From Coriaria nepalensis (Eukaryota; Streptophyta; Magnoliopsida; Cucurbitales; Coriariaceae), in contig CP114481.1 in NCBI GenBank assembly GCA_027186245.1, forward strand, positions 32,271,501 through 32,335,500: a stretch of 64,000 nucleotides of DNA, given 5' to 3'. Below, piece by piece: positions 10,981 to 23,479 of this stretch. Each line of letters opens with the position of its first letter. Position 1 is the first letter of the stretch. The position numbers and the translations under genes are program-made. The notes beneath the pieces are model-generated. The model was not told the origin of the DNA, made no database searches, and was given only the letters and a program-made list of their open reading frames with translations.

Positions 10981-11710
10981 CAATGAGTCATTGCTAGTCA
11001 ATAACTTATTTCAAAGCAATTCGAACGAATTCTAGTTTTGCACTACAGACACAACTTTTGTGCATAACTTGCAAATGATCATTGCAAGGAAAGTGTGCAT
11101 TCGTTTAAATTAAAATCATTTCAAAGAGTCCTTTCAAGACAATAACTTACTTGAAAGCAAGTCGAACGAATTCTAATTTTGCACTACAGACACAACTTTT
11201 GCGCATAACTTGCAAATGATCATTGCAAGGAAAGTGTGCATTCGTTTAACCTTAAAATCATTTCAATGAGTCATTGCAAGTCAATAACTTATTTCAAAGC
11301 AAGTCGAACGAATTCGAGTTTTGCACTACAGACACAACTTTTGTGCATAACTTGCAAATGATCAGTGCAAGGAAAGTGTGCATTCGTTTAACTTTAAAAT
11401 CATTTCAATGAGTCATTGCAAGTCAATAACTTATTTCAAAGCAATTCGAACGAATTCTAGTTTTGCACTACAGACACAACTTTTGTGCATAACTTGCAAA
11501 TGATCAGTGCAAAGAAAGTATGCATTCGTTTAACCTTAAAATCATTTCAATGAGTCATTGCAAGTCAATAACTTATTTCAAAGCAATTCGAACGAATTCT
11601 AGTTTTGCACTACAGACACAACTTTTGTGCATAACTTGCAAATGATCATTGCAAGGAAAGTGTGCATTCGTTTAACCTTAAAATCCTTTCAATGAGTCAT
11701 TGCAAGTCAA
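10981..11710 (+). repeat. 14-mer higher-order repeat, fragment 4
   Basis: The order GCTAGTC (10,993), GTTTAAATTAAAA (11,105), GAATTCGAG (near 11,310), CAGTGCAAAG (near 11,505) and CCTTTCAATG (near 11,685) is that of 1,147-1,890 and 3,135-3,880. The offset from 3,135 is 7,858 bp. That is 56 x 142 minus 94, the sum of the 91-bp junction loss and three single-base deletions in between. So 14-mer material lies on both sides of the 9,500 joint. Confidence 0.82.
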
Positions 11711-12969
11711 TAACTTATGTCAAAGGAAGTCGAACGAAATCTAGTTTTGCATTACAGACACAGCTTTTGTGCATAACTTGCAAATGATCATTGCAAGGAA
11801 AGTGTGCATTCGTTTAACCTTAAAATCATTTCAATGAGTCATTGCAAGTCAATAACTTATTTCAAAGCAATTCGAACGAATTCTAGTTTTGCACTACAGA
11901 CACAACTTTTGTGCATAACTTGCAAATGATCATTGCAAGGAAAGTGTGCATTCGTTTAAAATTAAAATCATTTCAATGAGTCATTGCAAGTCAATAATTT
12001 ATGTGAAAGCAAGTCGAACGAATTCTAGTTTTCTACTAAAAACAAAACTTTTGTGCATAACTTGCAAATGAGCAGTGCAAGGAAAGTGTGCATTCGTTTA
12101 ACCTTAAAATCATTTCAATGAGTCATTGCAAGTCAATAACTTATTTCAAAGCAATTCGAACGAATTCTAGTTTTGCACTACAGACACAACTTTTGTGCAT
12201 AATTTGCAAATGATCATTGCAAGGAAAGTGCGCATTCGTTTAAATTAAAATCATTTCAAAGAGTCCTTTCAAGTCAATAACTTATTTGGAAGCAAGTCGA
12301 ACGAATTCTAATTTTGCACTACAGACACAACTTTTGTGCATAACTTGCAAATGATCATTGCAAGGAAAGTGTGCATTCGTTTAACCTTAAAATCATTTCA
12401 ATGAGTCATTGCAAGTCAATAACTGATGTCAAAGCAAGTCGAACGAATTCTAGTTTTGCACCACAGACACAACTTTTGTGCATAACTTGCAATTGATCAT
12501 TGCAAGGAAAGTGTGCATTCGTTTAACCTTAAAATCATTTCAATGAGTCATTGCAACTCAATAACTTATGTCAAAGCAAGTCAAACGAATTCTAGTTTTG
12601 CACTACAGACACAACTTTTGTGCATAACTTGCAAATGATCAGTGTAAGGAAAGTGTGCATTCGTTTAACCTTAAAATCATTTCAATGAGTCATTGCAAGT
12701 CAATAACTTATTTCAAAGCAATTCGTACGAATTCTAGTTTTGCACTACAGACACAACTTTTGTGCATAACTAGCAAATGATCATTGCAAGGAAAGTGTGC
12801 ATTCGTTTAACCTTAAAATCCTTTCAATGAGTCATTGCAAGTCAATAACTTATTTCAAAGCAATTCGAACGAAATCTAGTTTTGCACTACAGACACAGCT
12901 TTTGTGCATAACTTGCAAATGATCATTGCAAGGAAAGTGTGCATTCGTTTAACCTTAAAATCATTTCAA
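11711..12969 (+). repeat. Mosaic monomers, no clear higher-order unit
   Basis: This is satellite only. It combines pieces seen elsewhere: the TATGTGAAAGC/TCTACTAAAAAC monomer near 12,000 (as at 9,730 and 10,580), GCGCATTCGTTTAAATT with TTTGGAAGC near 12,230-12,290 (as at 9,960-10,020), then GCAACTC and GAAATC monomers as in the first 18-mer. Private changes include CTAGCAAATG near 12,770 and TTCGTACG near 12,723. Confidence 0.75.
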
Positions 12970-14440
12970 TGAGTCATTGCAACTCAATAACTTATGTCAA
13001 AGCAAGTCGAACGAATTCTAGTTTTGCACTACAGACACAACTTTTGTGCATAACTTGCAAATGATCAGTGCAAGGAAAGTGTGCATTCGTTTAACCTTAA
13101 AATCATTTCAATGAGTCATTGCAAGTCAATAACTTATTCCAAAGCAATTCGAACGAATTCTAGTTTTGCACTACAGACACAGCTTTTGTGCATAACTTGC
13201 AAATGATCATTGCAAGGAAAGTGTGAATTCGTTTAAAATTAAAATCATTTCAGAGAGTCCTTTCAAGTCAATAACTTATTTCAAAGCAAGTCGAACGAAT
13301 TCTAATTTTGCACTACAGACACAACTTTTGTGCATAACTTGCAAATGATCATTGCAAGGAAAGTGTGCATTCGTTTAACCTTAAAATCATTTCAATGAGT
13401 CATTGCAAGTCAATAACATATGTCAAAGCAAGTCGAACGAATTCTAGTTTTGCATTACAGACACAACTTTTGGGCATAACTTGCAAATGATCATTGCAAG
13501 GAAAGTGTGCTTTCGTTTAACCTTAAAATCATTTCAATGAGTCATTTCAAGTTAGTAACTTATCTCAAAGCAAGTCGAATGAATTCTAGTTTCGCACTAC
13601 AGACACAACTTTTGGGCATAACTTGCAAATGATCATTGCAAGGAAAGTGTGCATTCGTTTAACCTTAAAATCATTTCAATGAGTCATTTCAAGTCAATAA
13701 CTTATGTCAAAGCAAGTCGAACGAATTCTAGTTTTGCACTACACACACAACTTTTGTGCATAACTTGCGAATGATCATTGCAGGGAAAGTGTGCCTTCGT
13801 TTAACCTTAAAATCATTTCAATGAGTCATTGCAAGTCAATAATTTATGTGAAAGCAAGTCGAACGAATTCTAGTTTCCTACTAAAAACACAACTTTCGTG
13901 CATAACTTGCAAATGAGCAGTGCAAGGAAAGTGTGCATTCGTTTAACCTTAAAATCATTTCAATGAGTCATTGCAAGTCAATAACTTATTTCAAAGCAAT
14001 TCGAACGAATTCTAGTTTTGCACTACAGACACAACCTTTGAGCATAACTTGCAAATGATCATTGCGAGGAAAGTGTGCATTCGTTTAAAATTAAAATCAT
14101 TTCAAAGAGTCCTTTCAAGTCAATAACTTATTTCAAAGCAAGTCGAACGAATTCTAATTTTGCACCACAGACACAACTTTTGTGCATAACTTGCAAATGA
14201 TCATTGCAAGGAAATTGTGCTTTCGTTTAACCTTAAAATCATTTCAATGAGTCATTTCAAGTCAATAACTTATCTCAAAGCAAGTCGAATGAATTCCAGT
14301 TTTGCACTACAGACACAACTTTTGTGCATAACTTGCAAATGATCATTGTAAGGAAAGTGTGCAATCGTTTAACCATAAAATCATTTCAATGAGTCATTTC
14401 AAGTCAATAACTTATGTCAAAGCAAGTCGAACGAATTCTA
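12970..14440 (+). repeat. Segmental duplication, offset 2,982 bp (21 monomers), copy 1
   Basis: The marker series is GCAACTC near 12,979, TTATTCCAAAG near 13,134, GTGTGAATTCG near 13,222, AATAACATATG near 13,412, TTAGTAACTTATC near 13,551, TTTCGCACTAC near 13,580, GGGCATAAC near 13,613, TATGTGAAAGC near 13,844, CAACCTTTGAGC near 14,033 and TGAATTCCAG near 14,290. All recur 2,982 bp downstream. A TTTCCTAC change near 13,874 is private. Confidence 0.85.
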
Positions 14441-15951
14441 GTTTTGCACTACACAAACAACTTTTGTGCATAACTTGCAAATGATCATTGCAAGGAAAGT
14501 GTGCGTTCGTTTAACCTTAAAATCATTTCAATGAGTCATTGCAAGTCAATAACTTATTCCAAAGCAATTCGAATGAATTCCAGTTTTGCACTACTGACAC
14601 AACTTTTGTGCATAACTTGCAAATGATCATTGTAAGGAAAGTGTGCATTCGTTTAACCTTAAAATCATTTCAATGAGTCATTTCAAGTCAATAACTTATG
14701 TCAAAGCAAGTCGAACGAATTCTAGTTTTGCACTACACGCACAACTTTTGTGCATAACATGCAAATGATCATTGCAAGGAAAGTGTGCATTCGTTTAACA
14801 TTAAAATCATTTCAATGAGTCATTGCAAGTCAATAACCAATGTCAAAGCAAGTCGAACGAATTCTGATTTTGCACTACAGACACAACTTTTGTGCATAAC
14901 TTGCAAATGATCATTGCAAGGAAAGTGTGCTTTCGTTTAACCTTAAAATCATTTCAATGAGTCCTTTCAAGTCAATAACTTATGTCAAAGCAAGTCGAAC
15001 GAATTCTAGTTTTCTACTAAAAACAAAACTTTTGTGCATAACTTGCAAATGATCATTGCAAGGAAAGTGTGCATTCGTTTAACCTTAAAATCATTTCAAT
15101 GAGTCATTCCAAGTCAATAACTTATTCCAAAGCAATTCGAACGAATTCTAGTTTTGCACTACAGACACAACTTTTGAGCATAACTTGCAAATGATCATTG
15201 CGAGGAAAGTGTGCATTCGTTTAAAATTAAAATCATTTCAAAGAGTCCTTTCAAGTCAATAACTTATTTCAAAGCAAGTCGAACGAATTCTAATTTTGCA
15301 CCACAGACACAACTTTTGCGCATAACTTGCAAATGATCATTGCAAGGAAAGAGTGCTTTCGTTTAACCTTAAAATCATTTCAATGAGTCATTTCAAGTCA
15401 ATAACTTATCTCAAAGCAAGTCGAATGAATTCCAGTTTTGCACTACAGACACAACTTTTGTGCATAACTTGCAAATGATCATTGTAAGGAAAGTGTGCAT
15501 TCGTTTAACCTTAAAATCATTTCAAAGAGTCCTTTCAAGTCAATAACTTATTTCAAAGCAATTCGAATGAATTCCAGTTTTGCACTACAGACACAACTTT
15601 TGTGCATAACTTGCAAATGATCATTGTAAGGAAAGTGTGCATTCGTTTAACCTTAAAATCATTTCAATGAGTCATTTCAAGTCAATAACTTATGTCAAAG
15701 CAAGTCGAACGAATTCTGATTTTGCACTACAGACACAACTTTTGTGCATAACTTGCAAATGATCATTGCAAGGAAAGTGTGCTTTCGTTTAACCTTAAAA
15801 TCATTTCAATGAGTCATTGTAACTCAATAACTTATGTCAAAGCAAGTCGAACGAATTCTGATTTTGCACTACAGACACAACTTTTGTGCATAACTTGCAA
15901 ATGATCATTGCAAGGAAAGTGTGCTTTCGTTTAACCTTAAAATCATTTCAA
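14441..15951 (+). repeat. Mosaic of CACAAACAAC, CACGCACAAC and TGAATTCCAG monomers
   Basis: This is satellite only, and separates the two 2,982-bp-offset copies. It introduces subtypes that dominate the next 8 kb: CACAAACAAC (14,450), CACGCACAAC with CATAACATGC and TTAACATTAAAA (near 14,730-14,800), TTCTGATTTTGC (near 14,860), TCTACTAAAAACAAAAC (near 15,010) and CATTCCAAGTC (near 15,105). Confidence 0.78.
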
Positions 15952-17422
15952 TGAGTCATTGCAACTCAATAACTTATGTCAAAGCAAGTCGAACGAATTC
16001 TAGTTTTGCACTACAGACACAACTTTTGTGCATAACTTGCAAATGATCAGTGCAAGGAAAGTGTGCATTCGTTTAACCTTAAAATCATTTCAATGAGTCA
16101 TTGCAAGTCAATAACTTATTCCAAAGCAATTCGAACGAATTCAAGTTTTGCACTACAGACACAGCTTTTGTGCATAACTTGCAAATGATCATTGCAAGGA
16201 AAGTGTGAATTCGTTTAAAATTAAAATCATTTCAAAGAGTCCTTTCAAGTCAATAACTTATTTCAAAGCAAGTCGAACGAATTCTAATTTTGCACTACAG
16301 ACACAACTTTTGTGCATAACTTTCAAATGATCATTGCAAGGAAAGTGTGCATTCGTTTAACCTTAAAATCATTTCAATGAGTCATTGCAAGTCAATAACA
16401 TATGTCAAAGCAAGTCGAACGAATTCTAGTTTTGCATTACAGACACAACTTTTGGGCATAACTTGCAAATGATCATTGCAAGGAAAGTGTGCTTTCGTTT
16501 AACCTTAAAATCATTTCAATGAGTCATTTCAAGTTAGTAACTTATCTCAAAGCAAGTCGAATGAATTCTAGTTTCGCACTACAGACACAACTTTTGGGCA
16601 TAACTTGCAAATGATCATTGCAAGGAAAGTGTGCATTCGTTTAACCTTAAAATCATTTCAATGAGTCATTTCAAGTCAATAACTTATGTCAAAGCAAGTC
16701 GAACGAATTCTAGTTTTGCACTACACACACAACTTTTGTGCATAACTTGCGAATGATCATTGCAAGGAAAGTGTGCCTTCGTTTAACCTTAAAATCATTT
16801 CAATGAGTCATTGCAAGTCAATAATTTATGTGAAAGCAAGTCGAACGAATTCTAGTTTTCTACTAAAAACACAACTTTTGTGCATAACTTGCAAATGAGC
16901 AGTGCAAGGAAAGTGTGCATTCGTTTAACCTTAAAATCATTTCAATGAGTCATTGCAAGTCAATAACTTATTTCAAAGCAATTCGAACGAATTCTAGTTT
17001 TGCATTACAGACACAACCTTTGAGCATAACTTGCAAATGATCATTGCGAGGAAAGTGTGCATTCGTTTAAAATTAAAATCATTTCAAAGAGTCCTTTCAA
17101 GTCAATAACTTATTTCAAAGCAAGTCGAACGAATTCTAATTTTGCACCACAGACACAACTTTTTTGCATAACTTGCAAATGATCATTGCAAGGAAAGTGT
17201 GCATTCGTTTAACCTTAAAATCATTTCAATGAGTCATTTCAAGTCAATAACTTATCTCAAAGCAAGTCGAATGAATTCCAGTTTTGCACTACAGACACAA
17301 CTTTTGTGCATAACTTGCAAATGATCATTGTAAGGAAAGTGTGCATTCGTTTAACCTTAAAATCATTTCAATGAGTCATTTCAAGTCAATAACTTATGTC
17401 AAAGCAAGTCGAACGAATTCTA
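15952..17422 (+). repeat. Segmental duplication, offset 2,982 bp, copy 2
   Basis: This is a copy of 12,970-14,440 in the same order. Diagnostic AATAACATATG near 16,394 pairs with the one at 13,412, and TTAGTAACTTATC, TTTCGCACTAC, CTTGCGAATG and CAACCTTTGAGC all recur. Small differences include GTTTTGCATTAC near 16,998 and CTTTTTTGC near 17,158. The match fades after about 17,430, where CACACACAAC replaces CACAAACAAC. Confidence 0.83.
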
Positions 17423-17489
17423 GTTTTGCACTACACACACAACTTTTGTGCATAACATGCAAATGATCATTGCAAGGAAAGTGTGCATT

Positions 17490-18500
17490 CGTTTAACCTT
17501 AAAATCATTTCAATGAGTCATTTCAAGTCAATAACTTATGTCAAAGTAAGTCGAACGAATTCTAGTTTTGCACTACACAAACAACTTTTGTGCATAACTT
17601 GCAAATGATCATTGCAAGGAAAGTGTGCATTCGTTTAACCTTAAAATCATTTCAATGAGTCATTGCAAGTCAATAACTTATTCCAAAGCAATTCGAATGA
17701 ATTCCAGTTTTGCACTACAGACACAACTTTTGTGCATAACTTGCAAATGATCATTGTAAGGAAAGTGTGCATTCGTTTAACCTTAAAATCATTTCAATGA
17801 GTCATTTCAAGTCAATAACTTATGTCAAAGCAAGTCGAACGAATTCTAGTTTTGCACTACACACACAACTTTTGTGCATAACATGAAAATGATCATTGCA
17901 AGGAAAGTGTGCATTCGTTTAACCTTAAAATCATTTCAATGAGTCATTGCAAGTCAATAACTTATGTCAAAGCAAGTCGAACGAATTCTGATTTTGCACT
18001 ACAGACACAACTTTTGTGCATAACTTGCAAATGATCATTGCAAGGAAAGTGTGCTTTCGTTTAACCTTAAAATCATTTCAATGAGTCCTTTCAAGTCAAT
18101 AACTTATGTCAAAGCAAGTCGAACGAATTCTAGTTTTCTACTAAAAACAAAATTTTTGTGCATAACTTGCAAATGATCATTGCAAGGAAATTGTGCATTC
18201 GTTTAAAATTAAAATCATTTCAAAGAGTCCTTTCAGGTCAATAACTTATTTCAAAGCAAGTCGAACGAATTCTAATTTTGCACTACAGACACAACTTTTG
18301 TGCATAACTTGCAAATGATCATTGCAAGGAAAGTGTGCTTTCGTTTAACCTTAAAATCATTTCAATGAGTCATTTCAAGTCAATAACATATTTCATAGCA
18401 AGTCGAACGTATTCTAGTTTTGCACTACAGACACAACTTTTGTGCATAACTTGCAAATGATCATTGTAAGGAAAGTGTGCATTCGTTTAACCTTAAAATC
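17490..18500 (+). repeat. Segmental duplication, offset 4,260 bp (30 monomers), copy 1
   Basis: The rare ACATGAAAATG at 17,881 and AATTTTTGTGC near 18,150 recur at exactly +4,260. They are accompanied by TTCTGATTTT, CCTTTCAGGTC and CATATTTCATAGC. The match begins around the CACAAACAAC monomer and ends near 18,500, where TTTCATAG versus GTCAAAG differ. Confidence 0.85.
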
Positions 18501-18570
18501 ATTTCAATGAGTCATTTCAAGTCAATAACTTATTTCATAGCAAGTCGAACGAATTCTAGTTTTGCACTAC

Positions 18571-19280
18571 ACGCACAACTTTTGTGCATAACATGCAAAT
18601 GATCATTGCAAGGAAAGTGTGCATTCGTTTAACATTAAAATCATTTCAATGAGTCATTGCAAGTCAATAACTTATGTCAAAGCAAGTCGAACGAATTCTG
18701 ATTTTGCACTACAGACACAACTTTTGTGCATAACTTGCAAATGATCATTGCAAGGAAAGTGTGCTTTCGTTTAACCTTAAAATCATTTCAATGAGTCATT
18801 CCAAGTCAATAACTTATTCCAAAGCAATTCGAACGAATTCTAGTTTTGCACTACAGACACAACTTTTGAGCATAACTTGCAAATGATCATTGCGAGGAAA
18901 GTGTGCATTCGTTTAAAATTAAAATCATTTCAAAGAGTCCTTTCAAGTCAATAACTTATTTCAAAGCAAGTCGAACGAATTCTAATTTTGCACCACAGAC
19001 ACAACTTTTGTGCATAACTTGCAAATGATCATTTCAAGGAAAGTGTGCTTTCGTTTAACCTTAAAATCATTTCAATGAGTCATTTCAAGTCAATAACTTA
19101 TCTCAAAGCAAGTCGAATGAATTCCAGTTTTGCACTACAGACACAACTTTTGTGCATAACTTGCAAATGATCATTGTAAGGAAAGTGTGCGTTCGTTTAA
19201 CCTTAAAATCATTTCAATGAGTCATTTCAAGTCAATAACTTATTTCATAGCAAGTCGAACGAATTCTAGTTTTGCACTAC
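18571..19280 (+). repeat. 5-mer unit (710 bp) led by CACGCACAAC, first
   Basis: The ACGCACAAC marker stands at 18,571, 19,281 and 19,991, exactly 5 x 142 bp apart each time. The unit runs CACGCAC/ACATGC/AACATTAAAA, TTCTGATTTT, CATTCCAAGTC/TTATTCC, AAAGAGTCC, then CACCACAG with CATTTCAAGG, followed by TGAATTCCAG. Confidence 0.8.
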
Positions 19281-19990
19281 ACGCACAACTTTTGTGCATA
19301 ACATGCAAATGATCATTGCAAGGAAAGTGTGCATTCGTTTAACATTAAAATCATTTCAATGAGTCCTTTCAAGTCAATAACTTATGTCAAAGCAAGTCGA
19401 ACGAATTCTAGTTTTCTACTAAAAACAAAACTTTTGTGCATAACTTGCAAATGATCATTGCAAGGAAAGTGTGCATTCGTTTAACCTTAAAATCATTTCA
19501 ATGAGTCATTCCAAGTCAATAACTTATTCCAAAGCAATTCGAACGAATTCTAGTTTTGCACTACAGACACAACTTTTGAGCATAACTTGCAAATGATCAT
19601 TGCGAGGAAAGTGTGCATTCGTTTAAAATTAAAATCATTTCAAAGAGTCCTTTCAAGTCAATAACTTATTTCAAAGCAAGTCGAACGAATTCTAATTTTG
19701 CACCACAGACACAACTTTTGTGCATAACTTGCAAATGATCATTTCAAGGAAAGTGTGCTTTCGTTTAACCTTAAAATCATTTCAATGAGTCATTTCAAGT
19801 CAATAACTTATCTCAAAGCAAGTCGAATGAATTCCAGTTTTGCACTACAGACACAACTTTTGTGCATAACTTGCAAATGATCATTGTAAGGAAAGTGTGC
19901 ATTCGTTTAACCTTAAAATCATTTCAATGAGTCATTTCAAGTCAATAACTTATTTCATAGCAAGTCGAACGAATTCTAGTTTTGCACTAC
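19281..19990 (+). repeat. 5-mer unit (710 bp) led by CACGCACAAC, second
   Basis: It has the same frame as the unit before it. However, the second monomer is the TCTACTAAAAACAAAAC type instead of TTCTGATTTT. The two 710-bp units therefore look like alternative one-monomer deletions of a 6-mer that carries both types in series, as seen at 14,731 and after 19,991. Confidence 0.75.
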
Positions 19991-21749
19991 ACGCACAACT
20001 TTTGTGCATAACATGCAAATGATCATTGCAAGGAAAGTGTGCATTCGTTTAACATTAAAATCATTTCAATGAGTCATTGCAAGTCAATAACTTATGTCAA
20101 AGCAAGTCGAACGAATTCTGATTTTGCACTACAGACACAACTTTTGTGCATAACTTGCAAATGATCATTGCAAGGAAAGTGTGCTTTCGTTTAACCTTAA
20201 AATCATTTCAATGAGTCCTTTCAAGTCAATAACTTATGTCAAAGCAAGTCGAACGAATTCTAGTTTTCTACTAAAAATAAAACTTTTGTGCATAACTTGC
20301 AAATGATCATTGCAAGGAAAGTGTGCATTCGTTTAACCTTAAAATCATTTCAATGAGTCATTCCAAGTCAATAACTTATTCCAAAGCAATTCGAACGAAT
20401 TCTAGTTTTGCACTACAGACACAACTTTTGAGCATAACTTGCAAATGATCATTGCGAGGAAAGTGTGCATTCGTTTAAAATTAAAATCATTTCAAAGAGT
20501 CCTTTCAAGTCAATAACTTATTTCAAAGCAAGTCGAACGAATTCTAATTTTGCACCACAGACACAACTTTTGTGCATAACTTGCAAATGATCATTGCAAG
20601 GAAAGTGTGCTTTCGTTTAACCTTAAAATCATTTCAATGAGTCATTTCAAGTCAATAACTTATCTCAAAGCAAGTCGAATGAATTCCAGTTTTGCACTAC
20701 AGACACAACTTTTGTGCATAACTTGCAAATGATCATTGTAAGGAAAGTGTGCATTCGTTTAACCTTAAAATCATTTCAATGAGTCATTTCAAGTCAATAA
20801 CTTATGTCAAAGCAAGTCGAACGAATTCTAGTTTTGCACTACACACACAACTTTTGTGCATAACATGCAAATGATCATTGCAAGGAAAGTGTGCATTCGT
20901 TTAACCTTAAAATCATTTCAATGAGTCATTTCAAGTCAATAACTTATGTCAAAGCAAGTCGAACGAATTCAAGTTTTGCACTACACAAACAACTTTTGTG
21001 CATAACTTGCAAATGATCATTGCAAGGAAAGTGTGCATTCGTTTAACCTTAAAATCATTTCAATGAGTCATTGCAAGTCAATAACTTATTCCAAAGCAAT
21101 TCGAATGAATTCCAGTTTTGCACTACAGACACAACTTTTGTGCATAACTTGCAAATGATCATTGTAAGGAAAGTGTGCATTCGTTTAACCTTAAAATCAT
21201 TTCAATGAGTCATTCCAAGTCAATAACTTATGTCAAAGCAAGTCGAACGAATTCTAGTTTTGCACTACACACACAACTTTTGTGCATAACATGCAAATGA
21301 TCATTGCAAGGAAAGTGTGCATTCGTTTAACCTTAAAATCATTTCAATGAGTCATTTCAAGTCAATAACTTATGTCAAAGCAAGTCGAACGAATTCTAGT
21401 TTTGCACTACACAAACAACTTTTGTGCATAACTTGCAAATGATCATTGCAAGGAAAGTGTGCATTCGTTTAACCTTAAAATCATTTCAATGAGTCATTGC
21501 AACTCAATAACTTATGTCAAAGCAAGTCGAACGAATTCTAGTTTTGCACTACAGACACAACTTTTGTGCATAACTTGCAAATGATCAGTGCAAGGAAAGT
21601 GTGCATTCGTTTAACCTTAAAATCATTTCAATGAGTCATTGCAAGTCAATAACTTATTCCAAAGCAATTCGAACGAATTCCAGTTTTGCACTACAGACAC
21701 AACTTTTGTGCATAACTTGCAAATGATCATTGTAAGGAAAGTGTGCATT
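19991..21749 (+). repeat. Mosaic rich in CACACAC, CACAAAC and TGAATTCCAG monomers
   Basis: This is satellite only. It begins with the full six-type series (CACGCAC, TTCTGATTTT, TCTACTAAAAATAAAAC, CATTCC, AAAGAGTCC, CACCACAG). It continues from 20,640 as alternating TGAATTCCAG/CATTGTAAGG, CACACACAAC/ACATGC and CACAAACAAC monomers, a trimeric pattern of about 426 bp (for example from 20,640, 21,070 and 21,640 with changes). Confidence 0.75.
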
Positions 21750-22760
21750 CGTTTAACCTTAAAATCATTTCAATGAGTCATTTCAAGTCAATAACTTATG
21801 TCAAAACAAGTCGAACGAATTCTAGTTTTGCACTACACAAACAACTTTTGTGCATAACTTGCAAATGATCATTGCAAGGAAAGTGTGCATTCGTTTAACC
21901 TTAAAATCATTTCAATGAGTCATTGCAAGTCAATAACTTATTCCAAAGCAATTCGAATGAATTCCAGTTTTGCACTACAGACACAACTTTTGTGCATAAC
22001 TTGCAAATGATCATTGTAAGGAAAGTGTGCATTCGTTTAACCTTAAAATCATTTCAATGAGTCATTTCAAGTCAATAACTTATGTCAAAGCAAGTCGAAC
22101 GAATTCTAGTTTTGCACTACACACACAACTTTTGTGCATAACATGAAAATGATCATTGCAAGGAAAGTGTGCATTCGTTTAACCTTAAAATCATTTCAAT
22201 GAGTCATTGCAAGTCAATAACTTATGTCAAAGCAAGTCGAACGAATTCTGATTTTGCACTACAGACACAACTTTTGTGCATAACTTGCAAATGATCATTG
22301 CAAGGAAAGTGTGCTTTCGTTTAACCTTAAAATCATTTCAATGAGTCCTTTCAAGTCAATAACTTATGTCAAAGCAAGTCGAACGAATTCTAGTTTTCTA
22401 CTAAAAACAAAATTTTTGTGCATAACTTGCAAATGATCATTGCAAGGAAATTGTGCATTCGTTTAAAATTAAAATCATTTCAAAGAGTCCTTTCAGGTCA
22501 ATAACTTATTTCAAAGCAAGTCGAACGAATTCTAATTTTGCACTACAGACAAAACTTTTGTGCATAACTTGCAAATGATCATTGCAAGGAAAGTGTGCTT
22601 TCGTTTAACCTTAAAATCATTTCAATGAGTCATTTCAAGTCAATAACATATTTCATAGCAAGTCGAACGTATTCTAGTTTTGCACTACAGACACAACTTT
22701 TGTGCTTAACTTGCAAATGATCATTGTAAGGAAAGTGTGCATTCGTTTAACCTTAAAATC
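21750..22760 (+). repeat. Segmental duplication, offset 4,260 bp, copy 2
   Basis: This is a copy of 17,490-18,500 with ACATGAAAATG at 22,141 and AATTTTTGTGC near 22,410. Differences are few: TCAAAACAAG near 21,802, GACAAAAC near 22,550 and GTGCTTAAC near 22,702. Confidence 0.85.
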
Positions 22761-22769
22761 ATTTCAATG
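22060..22769 (+). repeat. 5-mer tandem duplication (710 bp), copy 1
   Basis: TCTACTAAAAACAAAA at about 22,395 recurs 710 bp later, as do TTCTGATTTT (changed to TTCCGATTTT), CCTTTCAGGTC and CATATTTCATAGC. This unit lies inside the 4,260-offset copy, so the 710-bp duplication on the right happened after, or next to, that event. Confidence 0.82.
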
Positions 22770-23479
22770 AGTCATTTCAAGTCAATAACTTATGTCAAAG
22801 CAAGTCGAACGAATTCTAGTTTTGCACTACACACACAACTTTTGTGCATAACATGCAAATGATCATTGCAAGGAAAGTGTGCATTCGTTTAACCTTAAAA
22901 TCATTTCAATGAGTCATTGCAAGTCAATAACTTATGTCAAAGCAAGTCGAACGAATTCCGATTTTGCACTACAGACACAACTTTTGTGCATAACTTGCAA
23001 ATGATCATTGCAAGGAAAGTGTGCTTTCGTTTAACCTTAAAATCATTTCAATGAGTCCTTTCAAGTCAATAACTTATGTCAAAGCAAGTCGAACGAATTC
23101 TAGTTTTCTACTAAAAACAAAACTTTTGTGCATAACTTGCAAATGATCATTGCAAGGAAATTGTGCATTCGTTTAAAATTAAAATCATTTCAAAGAGTCC
23201 TTTCAGGTCAATAACTTATTTCAAAGCAAGTCGAACGAATTCTAATTTTGCACTACAGACACAACTTTTGTGCATGACTTGCAAATGATCATTGCAAGGA
23301 AAGTGTGCTTTCGTTTAACCTTAAAATCATTTCAATGAGTCATTTCAAGTCAATAACATATTTCATAGCAAGTCGAACGTATTCTAGTTTTGCACTACAG
23401 ACACAACTTTTGTGCATAACTTGCAAATGATCATTGCAAGGAAAGTGTGCATTCGTTTAACCTTAAAATCATTTCAATG
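22770..23479 (+). repeat. 5-mer tandem duplication (710 bp), copy 2
   Basis: It follows the previous unit directly and has the same series of five monomer types. Private changes: ACATGCAAATG instead of ACATGAAAATG, TTCCGATTTT near 22,958 and GCATGACTTGC near 23,272. Confidence 0.8.
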
